Below are positions 24,181 through 37,100 of a stretch of 64,000 nt of DNA, piece by piece; position 1 is the first letter of the stretch; each line of letters opens with the position of its first letter. A program made the position numbers and the translations under genes. This stretch comes from Setophaga petechia (taxonomy: Eukaryota > Chordata > Aves > Passeriformes > Parulidae). Location of the stretch: contig JANCRA010000011.1 in assembly GCA_024362935.1 (NCBI GenBank), positions 9,293,501-9,357,500 of the forward strand, given 5' to 3'. A model generated the notes under the pieces. The model was given only the letters and a program-made list of their open reading frames with translations, was not told the origin of the DNA and did not search any database.

Positions 24181-24775
24181 TTTGGAGAATCTAAGTATAA
24201 TTGCCTTATTATTACATCTTATGGAGAAAATAGTACATGATTAGGCTATTAAAAGGTTGTGTACTGAGTAACAGGATGAAGATTGCACTGACAATTCAGG
24301 TTTTTCCTGCCTCTTGAGGGCTCAGATTTCCAAAGTCTAGTAATGCAGAAATTATTGTATGAATTTGTGTAGACTGCCATGCCAGGTGTATTTGAGGCTG
24401 TGCTGGAGACACAGTTACTCTCTCTGACAGCCAAGAGAGTGAAAAGCAGCAGCACAATGCAATTACCTGCTATGTGTAGCTGACAGCAGAGAAGTGTTAA
24501 TGAGCTGCTTTGCTACCTGCTGAACAGCAAAACCGTGTTGAGGCAAAATGCATTGATGTGATGAACCCTTCTGGGCTGGTAATGCTACCAGCCAGACAAG
24601 GTTGTTCTGCCTCCCCTCTTCTTACCACCTGATTTTAATTTCTTACGTTTCTTAATTCTGTAATTAGATAATCATATTACTCATTGTCAGCCTTTATCCT
24701 TGGTCATTCTTTGAATTTTAAGATCAAACTCTCATTTTCCCTTATGGAAGTGCCAGAGCTTTTCATATGAAACTC

Positions 24776-24822
24776 TATTTTTCCTTCTCTTTTTTCTTTT
24801 TTTTTTTTTTTCCCTTTTCTGT
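24776..24822. repeat. Polypyrimidine low-complexity tract
   Basis: Nearly pure T/C on the + strand with a run of about 18 T. Simple sequence. Confidence 0.85.
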
Positions 24823-27107
24823 AACCTCAGCCTTGGAAATAGCTGAATCCCTTGAGCTAAAGCTTCCCAAAAAAGATCCTATTAGTCAGACAGCTAGCAT
24901 CAGGAATGTTTAGCCTGAATTGTTCAAAGTTATCCTGAAGCAGAGTATTACAATGGAAAATGTTAAGTAGCTTCCTCATAAGTGTGGCTGCTTGTGCTGC
25001 CAGTAATATCCTTGGTCTTGTAGAGAATGTTCTTGTGCTAGCTAAATTAGATTAGCTGGGAAATTTGCTCATTCTTTAATGTCTATCAGATTTGAGACTT
25101 CTAGGCTTAAGCCTGCTGCCACTAAAGCTGATGGTGAAATTGTTGGATTCTGTATGAACATGGACTTTTCAGGGGTGATGTGAAAATTTTGTACTGTTGA
25201 AATCTGTGAGTATTAAGAATATAAGAATATAGGCATTACAGTGCAAAACTAAAGAGAATAGCTTTCAGACCAGACTTAAGTGTGAACAAGAATGTGTATT
25301 ACAATTCAGTCAGTTTTAACATTAGCTTGTAAAAGTCTCTAAGTGTATTAAGAACATAAGACTCCCCATGGCTTCTGGTAAAAATTACATTTTTAATATT
25401 GTATTAAAAAAAAAGTGTGATGAAGGGTTCAATTCAATTTTTCTGAATGCTTCATATATCTGAAGAATTACAACTCTTGGGAGAGCATAATATAATAATC
25501 TAAAGTCATATTGGTATTTAATGTTTTGTCATTGTAGTTCTGCCTTCAGCCTCTGCACCTTATTCCATTACCTTCAGATATGCTATGGAATTATTCAGAT
25601 TTAAATAGCTTTTACCTCTCTCTGGCAAGAAAACAATTCTGAGTGTATTATCTGCGTTGTTTTCTAAAGAAACTGATAGTATAAACTGGTGCCCTTTTCA
25701 GCTGGAGATGGCTGCCTGGTGGCACTATTTAATAGCAGGTAAACAAGTAGGGTCTCAGCTGGCATATTGTCACTGGGGTGTATAATATGTGCTCTGCTCC
25801 TGAGAACAGTTGAGACATTTGCAGATTTAATATACTGAACCATTTTGTCCTGTATTTTTTATGTTTTAGGCAATTTTTTTTTTGTCCCCATGAAAATCTA
25901 TAGAGTATCTTCAATGCTGTGTCATGTTGATTTTGAATCCCCTGAGGCTTTTTTTTTTTAGAGCTAAATACCTGCTGTGCCAGGGCATGGGCCAGCCCAG
26001 AGCTGTCTTTGGGAGCAGGTAGTTGAGAGGGATAAATCACTGCCTGAGGTAAGTCATGTCCCTGGGCTGTGGTACCCCAGCTGGCTGGAGCCCTCTCTGT
26101 GTGCTGGGCACAGCCAGACTGGGGCTGGGAGCCTCAGGGGATGCGCTGACTGTGTCTGTGAGCTGAACCACTGCCCAGCCTCTGCCATTCCATGCACTGT
26201 GCCGAGGAACCGAGAGGGAGGGAGGCTTCAGGATATCCTCTGTGCCAACCCCTCCCCAGTTTGAGGGCAAGAGTTGATGGTGACTGAAGCCAACAGTTTT
26301 ACTGGTCATTCATGGAGAGCAGAAGCCTGTTCCTGGCAGAAGAGATCTGAAATGTCCAGGGGCAGGAGCAGCATCCAACCCATTCATATCCACCATGCAG
26401 AGAACTCACAGTAAGTGCTCCTACTTGAGCACCTTGCAAAGTGATCAGCTCAGCTACAAACGAGCTGCTCTCTTTTGGATCACTCTGCTGAGCTAAATGG
26501 GAGAACTTCTTTGAAGCTTATTCATGGCTGATTTTAATAGCAGCAGTCTCATCTTGTTGTATGGGGCTTTAATTGTGCACATCCCATTAGTGCTAATGGA
26601 GTTATGCACCTGAAGTCCTGCACATGAAGATGGGACTATAAATCCAGGGTTGCAACCTCATTAAAGTTGTTTATTTCACATGTAATAACCCTTTTGCCAC
26701 CAGGATACCTTAATTCATTGCTTTATTTGTTCCTTTGAAAGAAGTCTTCTCATCTCAAGATCATAACTACTTCTGTGCTGTGCCCTTAGATGACCACTCA
26801 CACTTTTCTCCATCTCTATGGCTCAGCATGGAAAAAAAAGTACCCAGACCCACCTCCTGTGAGACCCTGACACAGAGAATTTATTTTTAAAAAATCTTTT
26901 AGGCCTCACCAATTCCTGCATTGTTTTTCATTATGAGTGCTGGGGGGTGCTGCTAGGCCATGCCATTTCTCAGTGCAGTTTCCCATTGCTTTTGGTGGCA
27001 AAGCTCTGCTCGATACTTCGTGCAGGTGGGGAGGGCAGGGCACAGTGAAAGCAGGGGCAGCAGTGCTGGCTTGTGCTGAAGAAGGTGCGTGTGCATCAGG
27101 GAGTGAG

Positions 27108-27139
27108 TGGTGCCTCTCTGTGAAATGTGTGATGCCCAG
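27108..27139. repeat. 32-bp dispersed repeat, copy 1
   Basis: TGGTGCCTCTCTGTGAAATG then TGTGATGCCCAG is identical over 32 bases to 29874-29905. Its left flank CAGGGAGTGAG plus TGGTGCCT is also found near 33,676-33,694. It is probably the core of an unnamed old interspersed repeat. Confidence 0.7.
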
Positions 27140-27477
27140 TGGCATCTGGGCCTGAGGTAAAGGCAGAGGAAAAAGAGAAGATGGGAAAGGCAGGAGAGCT
27201 GGGGTTTGCAGAGCTGAAGAGGGCTAACTTTAGTGAAGGTCAAGTGTCCACAACTGGTGGGATAAAAAGATGGATTTCCCCAAGTGACAAAAGCAGGCTC
27301 AGGTGTGACCATTTACAAAAGCATGGTGGTTTGTGAGCAGATGGATTGTGCTGTTGGCACACAGCCTATGTGGGCTGCTGGGCACAGATGTTTGCTTTAG
27401 TCCAACAGGAGGAGACACTTCTAAAAAGCAGGTACCTTGTTCTTCTGCTTTCTTATGATCTTTCCAACCTGAATTCT

Positions 27478-27513
27478 GTTCATCACTGAAGGGATGTTCA
27501 TCACTGAAGGGAT
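27478..27513. repeat. Tandem duplication, 18-bp unit x2
   Basis: GTTCATCACTGAAGGGAT occurs twice without interruption (27478-27495 and 27496-27513). Confidence 0.95.
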
Positions 27514-28794
27514 ATGCAGGAATAGCAAGGTCTTTTCTGATTCATCACAAATTGTGGATAGCAAAAAAAAAATGTTGTATTCTAATAGCCTGTGCTTTGA
27601 ACTTCCAAATCTTTTTTGCAAGAATGGTTTTATTCACACTGGTCATGAAAAGCTTTGTCATCTCCAGGCCAAGATTTTCTCTAGTAGTTCACCAGCTGAG
27701 TGCCCATCACAGGCTACCCTGGCATGACTGGTTTGCCAAAGACATGAATTGAAGTCTGAACTCTCCAAAGGGGGTATAACAAGAGTAATGGCTATTAAGA
27801 ATATATGTAATTTCTGACATGGAAGGGTTGAAAAACCTGCTTTAGGACCATGTTTCTTGGTTTGGATTTGTATCAGTGTTGTGGTTTTAGCAGGAGCACA
27901 CTGAGGTTACAGGGAGGACTGGGGTAAGTGAGTGCCTGTTCTTGGTCCAGCCTGGCATGTCAGAGGGCAGTGGATCTGGGGCCAGCTTTAAAACAGGGTG
28001 TGTTTCAAAAACACAGGTAGGAAGATGATCACTAAGAGGGTAAGAAAAGGGGGGATCATTTTGGAATGTCTTGGTGGGGAGAGAAAAGGGAAGGAACTAG
28101 GAAGATGCAGAGCTATTTACCTGCCCTAAAAAATCAACTGGCTTGAGGAAATGCCCATATGTGAGGGAGACATTAAGGGCAGATGCAAAGGTGGGTTTTT
28201 TCATATTACTGAGTGGGAAGATTTCTTCAAACTAAGTATAAATAGGAATGTGAGCAGACTGAAGCCAGTGATGAGCAATCTTCTGCAAGTGGTGAGACTG
28301 TGCTGGTGACCTGGAGAGAGCAGGTGTCTGTCTAGGGCAATGCTAAGTGAAAATGGTCTTGGTGGACAGGAAACCTTTTTCTCAGGTATTAGTTCTCAGA
28401 TGACACTTTATTCTAAAGAACTGGAACATGTCCTCACCACTTACGTCTGCAAATCAGAGCCTTCACGAAGGCTCCCAAACCCATCACATCCCCCAGCACC
28501 ATCTTGCTGTTGTCCAGTGGCTGCCATTTCTGTTTGTGTGTGAGTCTCAGAATAAGATTTACTGGCCTTGCAGAGCTTCCCTTTCACTGCTGCACACTGT
28601 TTGCAATACTCAGCTCACTGAGTCAATTTGCAAGTGTAGTTATCCTGATTTGAAACATCTCATTTGGAGATGGATCCAGATGAGAGAGCAGCAGTATTGA
28701 ACTCCATGTTGTGACTCAAAACAATGGCCAGAATGGAACTCCTTTACTCATTTATTTCCATTTCCAGTTTATTTTCTTACTTATTTAAGTGAAT

Positions 28795-28885
28795 AATTAG
28801 GATAGAAGTTGCTCCCAAGTAGGTGCTTCACCCAAGGTCGCATGGTACCCTGGGCAACTGAATCCCCCTTAGAGAAGTTTCTGAT
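28795..28885 (-). mobile_element. Possible MIR-like SINE fragment
   Basis: TGCTTCACCCAAGGTCGCAT then GGTACCCTGGGCAACTGAAT and CCC resemble the minus-strand MIR core (TTGCCCAAGGTCACACAG ... GAACCC). Short and diverged, so uncertain. Confidence 0.35.
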
Positions 28886-29873
28886 TAAAACTCTAAAATT
28901 TCAGGTATGCTGAATGCTTCTGTCTACTCCACTGTGATAAAGGCATGCTTGCCCTTGGCACACTTTCAAGCTACCTCATTGCAAACATGACCAGTCTCCG
29001 GGCGCAGCTTTCCCTCTCCCCATCCATAACAGACCATAATTTCCCCAGTCTCTCTGTGCCCTGCTGGCACAGCGAGCAGCTATGCCAGCAGTGCAGTCAT
29101 TCAATTTGTGCAAGCCTAGGGAGACCATGAGGACTCTTCAGTCAAGGACTCTTCAATGAAACTGCTGGCTCTACCCCTTTTGTGATAATCACAGACATTT
29201 ATCTATTAAAAGAAACAAATTCAGACACTATCAGTTTGTACCAACTTTTTGTTCTTCCGCTCAGATCTGTTTTTTTGTTCCAGAAGCTGTGCAGGTTTTA
29301 TAATTTTTAAGAGGTCTTATTTTTGACCAAATCAGCACAATGTATCAGTGACAGTAAAAATGAGGCCATTTTATTTTAAAATCTGACTGTGAATCGTGTT
29401 TGACATTGGCAGGGAACAAATAAAGGCATTCTGTTATTTCCCTGTAAAAGGAGGGGTGTTTTGTTGGGTTTTTTTTTTGGGGGGGGAGGGGTGTTTCTTG
29501 CTCTCTGGTTAGTTTGTTTTTTGTCATCTAGGTCTGTAGTGTGCTATGCAGAAAGTGGACCCCATGGTTCTTCATGAAACTCTCCTGATTGTGGGTTGGT
29601 AGGATAAATATTTAGCAATCAGCTTGGCAGGGGAAGCACTGCTGGGAGCCACCACCCAGGGAGCATCCCACTACCTGCTTCCAGAGCAGATCCAGCAATA
29701 CCACTGAGATCCTGGCTGCCATGCCACCTGGATTGCTGGTTGCTGCCCTTTGATGAGACCACACAAGCTGGCTTTGATCTAAAGGCTACCACCTGCCAAG
29801 GGCTCTTGTGTATCTGTTGCCCCATAGTAGTTCATCTCAGCTGTCTTCTGCTGCCTGGCTTGGAGCTGTCTTC

Positions 29874-29905
29874 TGGTGCCTCTCTGTGAAATGTGTGATG
29901 CCCAG
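29874..29905. repeat. 32-bp dispersed repeat, copy 2
   Basis: Exact second copy of the 32-bp block at 27108. Just before it, AGCTGTCTTCTG is repeated at 29839 and 29864 with a 25-base period, so the left flank is itself locally duplicated. Confidence 0.7.
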
Positions 29906-31088
29906 GGGACCAGATGAAGGCACCTCCTTTTGGATGGGATGATTGTGCCCTGAGCTCTGCCCACTGCAGAGGAGGCACAGGGGTACCTGCTCAGGTGCAT
30001 GCAGACTGTCAGTCAGTGCACATCCCCCTGGTACCTCCACTGAGATCACACTGCAGTGGAGGGTCCCACCTTGTTTTTCCCAGCTCATCCAATATCTTTT
30101 GTATGTAGATGAGATCTGCCTCTTCATGCTGGGCATGTGATACTCTGAAAACCCTGAATCTGCACCTGGAAATGGGAATAAAGCAAGTCTGCATGCAAGG
30201 AGTGCTCTTGCTGTGCTGTGCCACCCTCCCCTGTGTCTGCCAGCAGGCGTGTGTGTGCTCCTGTGTGCTCTGAAAGTGGAGTGAGTCCCCACTGATGATC
30301 AAACTCTGAAATCCAGATTGTGCTCATCTCAGTGAGACAATTGTGTTGGTTACAAGATGCGTATCGTGCCTTTGTCAATATTTTTTAATAGCTACAAATA
30401 TTTTCTATCAAGTTTTATTAAGTGCGACCCACATGCTTCTCCCAGCTGTGCCTGCGGTCTGTTCATACATAGCTGCTCACCCCGCCCTTGCTCAGCAACA
30501 CTTCACAGTCATGCTGTGGTGCAGATGAAGAATTTGGGTTTGAAGTCGGCAATCTGATTCCCATTAAAGCTGTATGGAAATTTGCCACACACCTGCCTAG
30601 GAAGCTGGAATAAATAATTCAGTGATGTACAGTGATACCTAATAGCAAGCAGATAACTTGAAAAACCTTGTACTTGGTTCAGCTCCTCTGTGCTCTGTCC
30701 TTTCATGGAAAAAGAGAAAAGGAGAAAAACCCCAAGACGGACATGGAGAGGCTAGAAAGGGCTGTGGACCTTCTGAGCATGAGCTTCTAGCCCTTCTGAA
30801 GGAAGGGAAAGGACTGACATCTGGTAGAGCTGAGGAATGCAGCGAGGAGAGCACACTGTGGGTGAGACCACTGACGCTCGCTGGGGAGAGAGGCAGCAGC
30901 GGGAGCACGGCCGAGTTAATTGCTACAAGTTAATAACCATACAAGGCGAAAAGAAGAGCATGAAAATCTCTGTGTCTAACTCCCATTTTCAGAAATACCT
31001 TTGCACTTTAGGAGCAAGTGTCATAAATAGAATTTAAACTCTTCATTGCACGCATTATTTTGCAAGGAAGTCCACCTTTGCTAGATTC

Positions 31089-31145
31089 AGAATCACAGAA
31101 TATTCTGGATTGGAAGGGACCCAAAAGGATCACCACACCAATCTA
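31089..31145 (-). mobile_element. CR1 LINE 3' end fragment
   Basis: AGAATCACAGAATATTCTGG, ATTGGAAGGGACCC and AAAGGATCACC are the reverse complement of the avian CR1 tail, including its ATTCTGTGATTCT terminal repeat. So it is a minus-strand, 5'-truncated copy. Confidence 0.9.
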
Positions 31146-34100
31146 TTAACCAGTAACTCTGGGAGACACTCTTGCTACAAGCATGACTGATTTGCTCTCA
31201 CTAGATGCAGCTACATAAAGTTCTGTTCAAAGCTGGCATGAAGGACGTGTGGGCAGAAGCTTCCAGGTTTAGGTCCTGTGCTGTTTACAAATTGGTTGAT
31301 CATATTGGTTTCCTAGTGATTTCTCACCTTTTTTGCTGTCTTTTCTGCATGCCTATGGGTATCTAGTGATTGATGTCTGCAGGTAGAGCAAATGTCATCA
31401 AATCTAACTGTTGTTGTTTCATTTTGTATTTTGTGGCTCTAGCAGTCTTGGCAACTCAGATGAGAGATGAAGTCATAGTGTTTTCCTTTAGGAGTTCACA
31501 AGCTATATTTGAGAATATAATCTTAACAAATATTGGTTTGCATTTAAAGAAACCTTGATTTGCATAAAGTTATGTTAGATTTTTTTCCTGCAACATCTTT
31601 TAATTACCATTCTTTCTTATTATTGAAATCTAAGTGATTCGTGCCTCCAGGCTGCTGGTGATCTGTAAGTTACATTGGAGACAATATATCTAATTCAGCA
31701 AGAATGATGCACTGACTCCAAGACACAGTGCAGCCTGTTAAAAGAGTTAATCTAATCTAAATGCTAAATATGAATAGATTAAGGATGTAGTCACTTTCAG
31801 AATTGCAGTTTGTGACTGGGCTCATGGGCTTTAATGACAACTCCCTCCCTGTTGTCAAACCTCCATCTGCACCTGAAGCACAGCAGAATTGCATCTGTTA
31901 TTATCACAAAAACCTTATCAACTGCATAGACACCTGTTAGTCTTCTGCAACCTGTTTACACATAGACTTGCCCTTGCAGGCCTGGTCTTGAAAAGGGGGC
32001 ACAAAAATTACCTCTTGGATGGCACCAGATAAGCCAGCCCAAGCTAAAGAGCTGCCTCACTGCAGACCTGCCTCCCCTACTCTGGTGGCTGTGGGCTCTG
32101 TCCCTGCCATGCTGCCCCAAGTGAGGAGGCACTGGGGGAGAAAGAGTAACCTGTATCTCCAAACAGTCCTGCTGTCACAGCAAGGAGGGCAGCTGTGCTG
32201 CAGATAGGAGGATTTGCTGCACAACAGGGTGTCATTCCCTTAGTGTTGCTTCCCAGTGCTGTAAACTCCCTGTGCCAATGTAAATAATATATGTGAACTA
32301 AACAGAAGTGGTTTCTACTATTACATAGTTATTGTAACTGTTTCCAAGTTGCACGTCAAAGAGATTTTTCAGGCGTGTCTGTGCTCAGAGAGAAACTGTA
32401 GGTAGATCTGCGTGCTCAATTTCAGCATTAATCTTGGGACAAGTAGGTAACAAGTAGTCTCTCAATGACATTACAGTATATTGTGTTTACGATGTCAGAC
32501 TAAGGCCATTCTGATTTTTTGACTTCTATAAAACACCCCATATACTGTACTAGGAAATAGTCACTTTTTACATACGATGTGCCAGGTTGGTATGGTTAGA
32601 CAGTTTTGGTACATTTCCAAAGAAACTATACTTCTGGGATTTTTTATTTCATTCCGCCCAATGCAATCTGATCTACTGCTGGTCCCATGGGAAGCCAGTT
32701 TATGTACCTTTGGCCACACAGCTCCACATGATTACTGGCTGACTTTCTTGGCTCTTAGAAAACTTGTCAGGCAATTTTTTGATGTTAGCTCCCAACAAGA
32801 GAAACAGGGTGCTTGCTGGTAGTTCTTTAAATACAGGGTAATTAAAAAAATAAAATCCCTGAACTGCATTTTTCTTAAATTTGGGCCGTTATAAGATACT
32901 GGTTTCTTTATTGGGGAGAAAAAATGTTCTTTTACTCCTAGTTGGAGACTGGAGCAGACTTTGCAACAGAGAAATCTGCTTTACTAATAAAATCTATCAA
33001 TCAGCTAAATGTGCATACCCAATAATTCCTCCAGGGTCATGCAAACTGCTCACTGGAAAACTGCAGAGTCTGTCATACCTGGAAATATTTCTAGATGTTA
33101 TTATTTTTCAAGTTTTGGTGCTTGTCAGGATGACAAATTTAGGAATAATGGGATCCTTTCACCTTTTATTTAGCTACTGGATGAGCTGCATCTCTCAGTT
33201 GTAGCTATGGTTTAACTCCATTCCCCTGTAGGCTCTTCAGGGTCAGGCATTTCTTGTCATGCTTCTGGGATGGGGTGATCATGGGTGGGGTGGTTTTGCA
33301 AGGGCAGATGAAACGCCATCACTTCTGGAGTGGTAGCACTGCCCACCCAGCACCCCAGCGCAGTGGGTCCAGTCCTGCCCCTGTAATGCTGCGAACAGAG
33401 GGTTGGGACCATGGGCCTGGCACCAGGGTAGGACTCTGGAGTGAATTTGAGAGGCATATTTTGCATGTTACTGGCCAGGGAACGTTCTGCTGGTAGTTTC
33501 TGTGTGATGGAGGAGCAGTGGGGAGGAGGTGACACATTCCTGATTCCTGGGAGAAGACTTAGGCCTTGGGAGCCCAAGTCAGAGCTCTGCCCTATTTCAC
33601 AGAAGCTAAACGAGTGTTTCTCAATCTTTTAAAATCAAAGGACCTACAATGTTTTTGATCTGAGCACCAGCAGCCAGGGAGTGAGTGGTGCCTGTAGGCA
33701 GGCACTGACAGAAATGCCTGCCAACTGCGTGGGATGCTGTGTGTGTGTTTTGGTTTGGTTCCTTAATTATTTTTCTGCAATCAGTTCCCGGACCACCTTC
33801 TGGTGCCTTTTGGATTGTGGATTGCCCATGGGCCCCACAGAGCAAGGCTGAGCTGGATGACTATTTAGAACTTGGCTGCACCAGAGGCACTGTGGATGAA
33901 GGGTTTATGTGCTGTTACATATATTCCATGAAATAATCACTTCTCTCTGAAGTACTTTGATATTGATAAGTGGCTGAGGTAGAATTTGTGTTCCTATCTA
34001 GTCCTACATGCCTTGTTTTGCAATTATCCACCTTCACTGTTTTTTTCATATAGACTTTAATTTAGGAATTATTTCTTTACAACCATCTACATTAATTCAG

Positions 34101-37100
34101 ACATTGCATCCAAGGGTTTAATCCAATGTGTGCATTTCAGGTGAAACATTAGAAACCTTTCAGCATCTGTAATAATTTTTCTGTATTAAATGCAGGAATT
34201 TTTAAATTTAACATTAAAAAAATACACTTCAGTTGTACGAGCCAGCTTCAAAGTGGCTGCAGGCAGGAAATTGAAAGTTGGATGCTCTCTTCCAGCCCAG
34301 TGGAAGAAAAAGTTTCACAGGAGCTGGACTTCAAGGCCAGCTCAGTGTGGTCTTGGTTTACTGAGCTTGCTGCTTCACAGGGAACCCAAGCTCCTTCCTA
34401 GGGATGCATGAAACTGTCAGGAGACTGGTCAGCATCATTTTGCCTTGCAGAGGACTGTGTGCTACTGTTGCTGCCCTGCACCCCAGCAGTGGGGTCTTTC
34501 TAGGGATGTTTGTTTTCTGTTGTGTCAAATCAGTGACAGCCTATGGACACTGGGGTCAGTGGTTAGTTGTTCCCACTTCCTGCATCCACCTGCAGAGTTC
34601 CCAGGGCAACAGAGCCAAAAGTACCCACCTAGGAAAGGTGAGTGATGATAGGATTAGGATAAAGTAAAGGTAAATCAATCACTGTGTGTTAAAAGGGTAA
34701 TTAGTGAGCAGGTTATCACTTAGTAGCTGGGCTTTTGATCTGTTTGGCCAGGCCAGTTTTTTCAGGAGTGGCTTATGGTCTGTAGTACTTGAACTCTCTA
34801 GCACATACATCCCATTCTGTGGGCAACTGGCTGAGTGATAAATCTGGCTGTGCTGCAGCAGAGCTTATCCCTGCTCATGAACAGCCACTGTAAAAAACAT
34901 TTGGGGCATGTGCTGCATTTCAAGCATTGATGTCATGGCCGTTTTTGTTGCTGTTTCAAAACACTGGAAGAGACAGGGCAACAGGATTATATAGTTTGCC
35001 GACTCTCTTTTGCTTGCTCCTAATCTTGAAGTGATTTTTCTTTTCAGTCATAAATAGCATTCTTTTATTTTTCTTTTAATTTTGCTGCCGCTTTGGTTGT
35101 CAGATCTGGTTTGTATACTCAGTGTATACACACACATTCCTTAAAATACAGGGATCCTGCTGTTTTGCCTCAGGCACTTTGCAGCCCATTCCTCATAATA
35201 GCAACAGCAAATCCGCTCAAAGAGCAAATCTTTCTGCCTTGCCAAGTGCATGACTTGCAGCAGGGTTGGTGCAGACAACGTTGGACATCTGTACTCTCCT
35301 CAGAGAGGAGACCTCTGTACCTTACCTGTCCCATAGCTAAGGAAAACTAAATCATCCCTCACAGATGAGCAAGTGGGTTTTTTTTTGTGACAGGAGCAGA
35401 TGAGAGCGGAGCCCTCCTCACCTGTCCTGTAGGAATGTGTTCTTTCCTGCAGTCGATTGAAAAAAATGATGGTGCAGCAATTTTCTTGTGTGGCTCTTGA
35501 TGTTGATATTTTCTTTAAGTATAATTTTCTGTGAGCAGACAAGAATCTTGGGTTTCTTTTTGTGTTAGAAGAAGGAAATTTTCTAAGTAATGCTCTGAGT
35601 TTATTGAAGAAAAACTTGAGAGTTTTTCAACTTCAAGGATGAAAACCCAAAAGGTGAACAAGAAGAAACCCACAGGATATTATTATCAAGACAAACAAGC
35701 AAGCCAACCAACTAACCAACACAACAAATACAGACCTAACCCGGTTTCTGGTGGAGGATGGCAGTGGTGTGGGCGTCTGTCTGTTGGACTGATGATGTTG
35801 TCAATAACTCCCTCTGTTCCTTCTCCTCCCCCTTGTCTTCTAATTTTGTGAACGATATTTTTATAACTGCTTCTGGTGTTGGTCTAGGGGAGACACCAGG
35901 AGAAACACCATCATCTGGTTTGCTCTGGCCTTGGCTGTGTTTTCCCTTGCAGGTTTCTTGCGTGCTGGCTGTGCTGCTGCCTCCCGATTGCCCCTGTTCT
36001 GGGTCAGTGGGTTCAGCAGCTTGGGAGGGCATCAGGTCCTTTAAGGCTGATCTGCTTGGCCAGGACACTGTTGCAAATGTGTGTTACATTGATCTAATTG
36101 TCCTCCGCCCTGACAGAGCTGACAGCCTGCAGACCTCCCAGGATGTGCCCTTCCCTGCTTTGTGACTTTCCCTCCATCATTTTCCATATCATGTCTATCT
36201 TTCTCACTGCCAGAAGAGCTTAAGATGGAGCTGGGAATGGAGATACGGTGGCTTTATTAAGAGGATCTGATATTGTTATTTACTTTTCCCATGGTTCTTC
36301 TATTAATGACCATTGCAGCTCATGCTTTATTTTAATCTGACATTAAACAATTAATTTAAGAGCTATGAATGGTTAATTTCAAGCTTTGCCTGAAAATACC
36401 CACAAGATTTATATTACAAGTTGCAAAACCAGTAGCTCTGTAGTAGAGGGGAAGCTGCTGCAGCTCCACAGGCTCAGGCCCAGCCAGCAGTGACACTGAG
36501 CATGTGCTCCCAGTAGGCAGATGAGTGCACACACACCCACCTGTGTGCACAGCCTGAAAGCAACAGGGAGTAAAGCAGGTAGAAATACACAAACACAGCA
36601 CAAATGACCTAATCCTGCCAGCTTGTCAGTCCTGTCCTATGCAGTACCCCAGAGATTTGCCCTGCTGGAGTCATGGTCCTGGGTCTTTCCTACCCCCTGG
36701 GGCTGATGCTCTCCTGGGACAGCCTTGGAGGAGCTGGGACAGGGCTTCTTGTCTCTGACTGAGGCGCCACTGGTGTCTCTGTGCTCTCCTGTGTGGGTGT
36801 GAGCCTTTCATCAGAGAACTGAACAGGTTATTTCTGGAAATAGAAATGGTACAGAAACACTAGAGATTACTCAAGACTTAGGCATGTTCAGAAATGCCTG
36901 ACTGACTTAGCAGCCTTGTATCCTTCTTTGGTACTTAAAAACATTAAAACTCATCCAAAAAATGGCTGCTGTTTGTGGTCCCAAGTTGCTTTTGAATTTA
37001 CTCCTGTTTTGACTAGTATTGCACAAGCTGTAGATTTTGTACTATGAAAACTGCTCCCAGCATAACAATTTATGGTAAAACTGCAGCATATATTTTAGGA

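Larger units (their letters stand above)
24181..31088. other. Intergenic sequence, no gene identified
   Basis: Contains a polypyrimidine tract (24,776-24,822), a G-rich run near 29,470-29,490, a 32-bp dispersed repeat and small tandem duplications. The part from 25,970 to 27,320 and from 29,640 to 30,300 is somewhat richer in G and C. Open frames up to 151 codons occur there, but they overlap on both strands and show no domain. Confidence 0.75.

Noticed and set aside
35736..36165. Paired open frames (110 codons minus, 135 codons plus), considered as a LINE ORF relic
   Set aside because: I could not match either frame to CR1 or retroviral proteins with any confidence.
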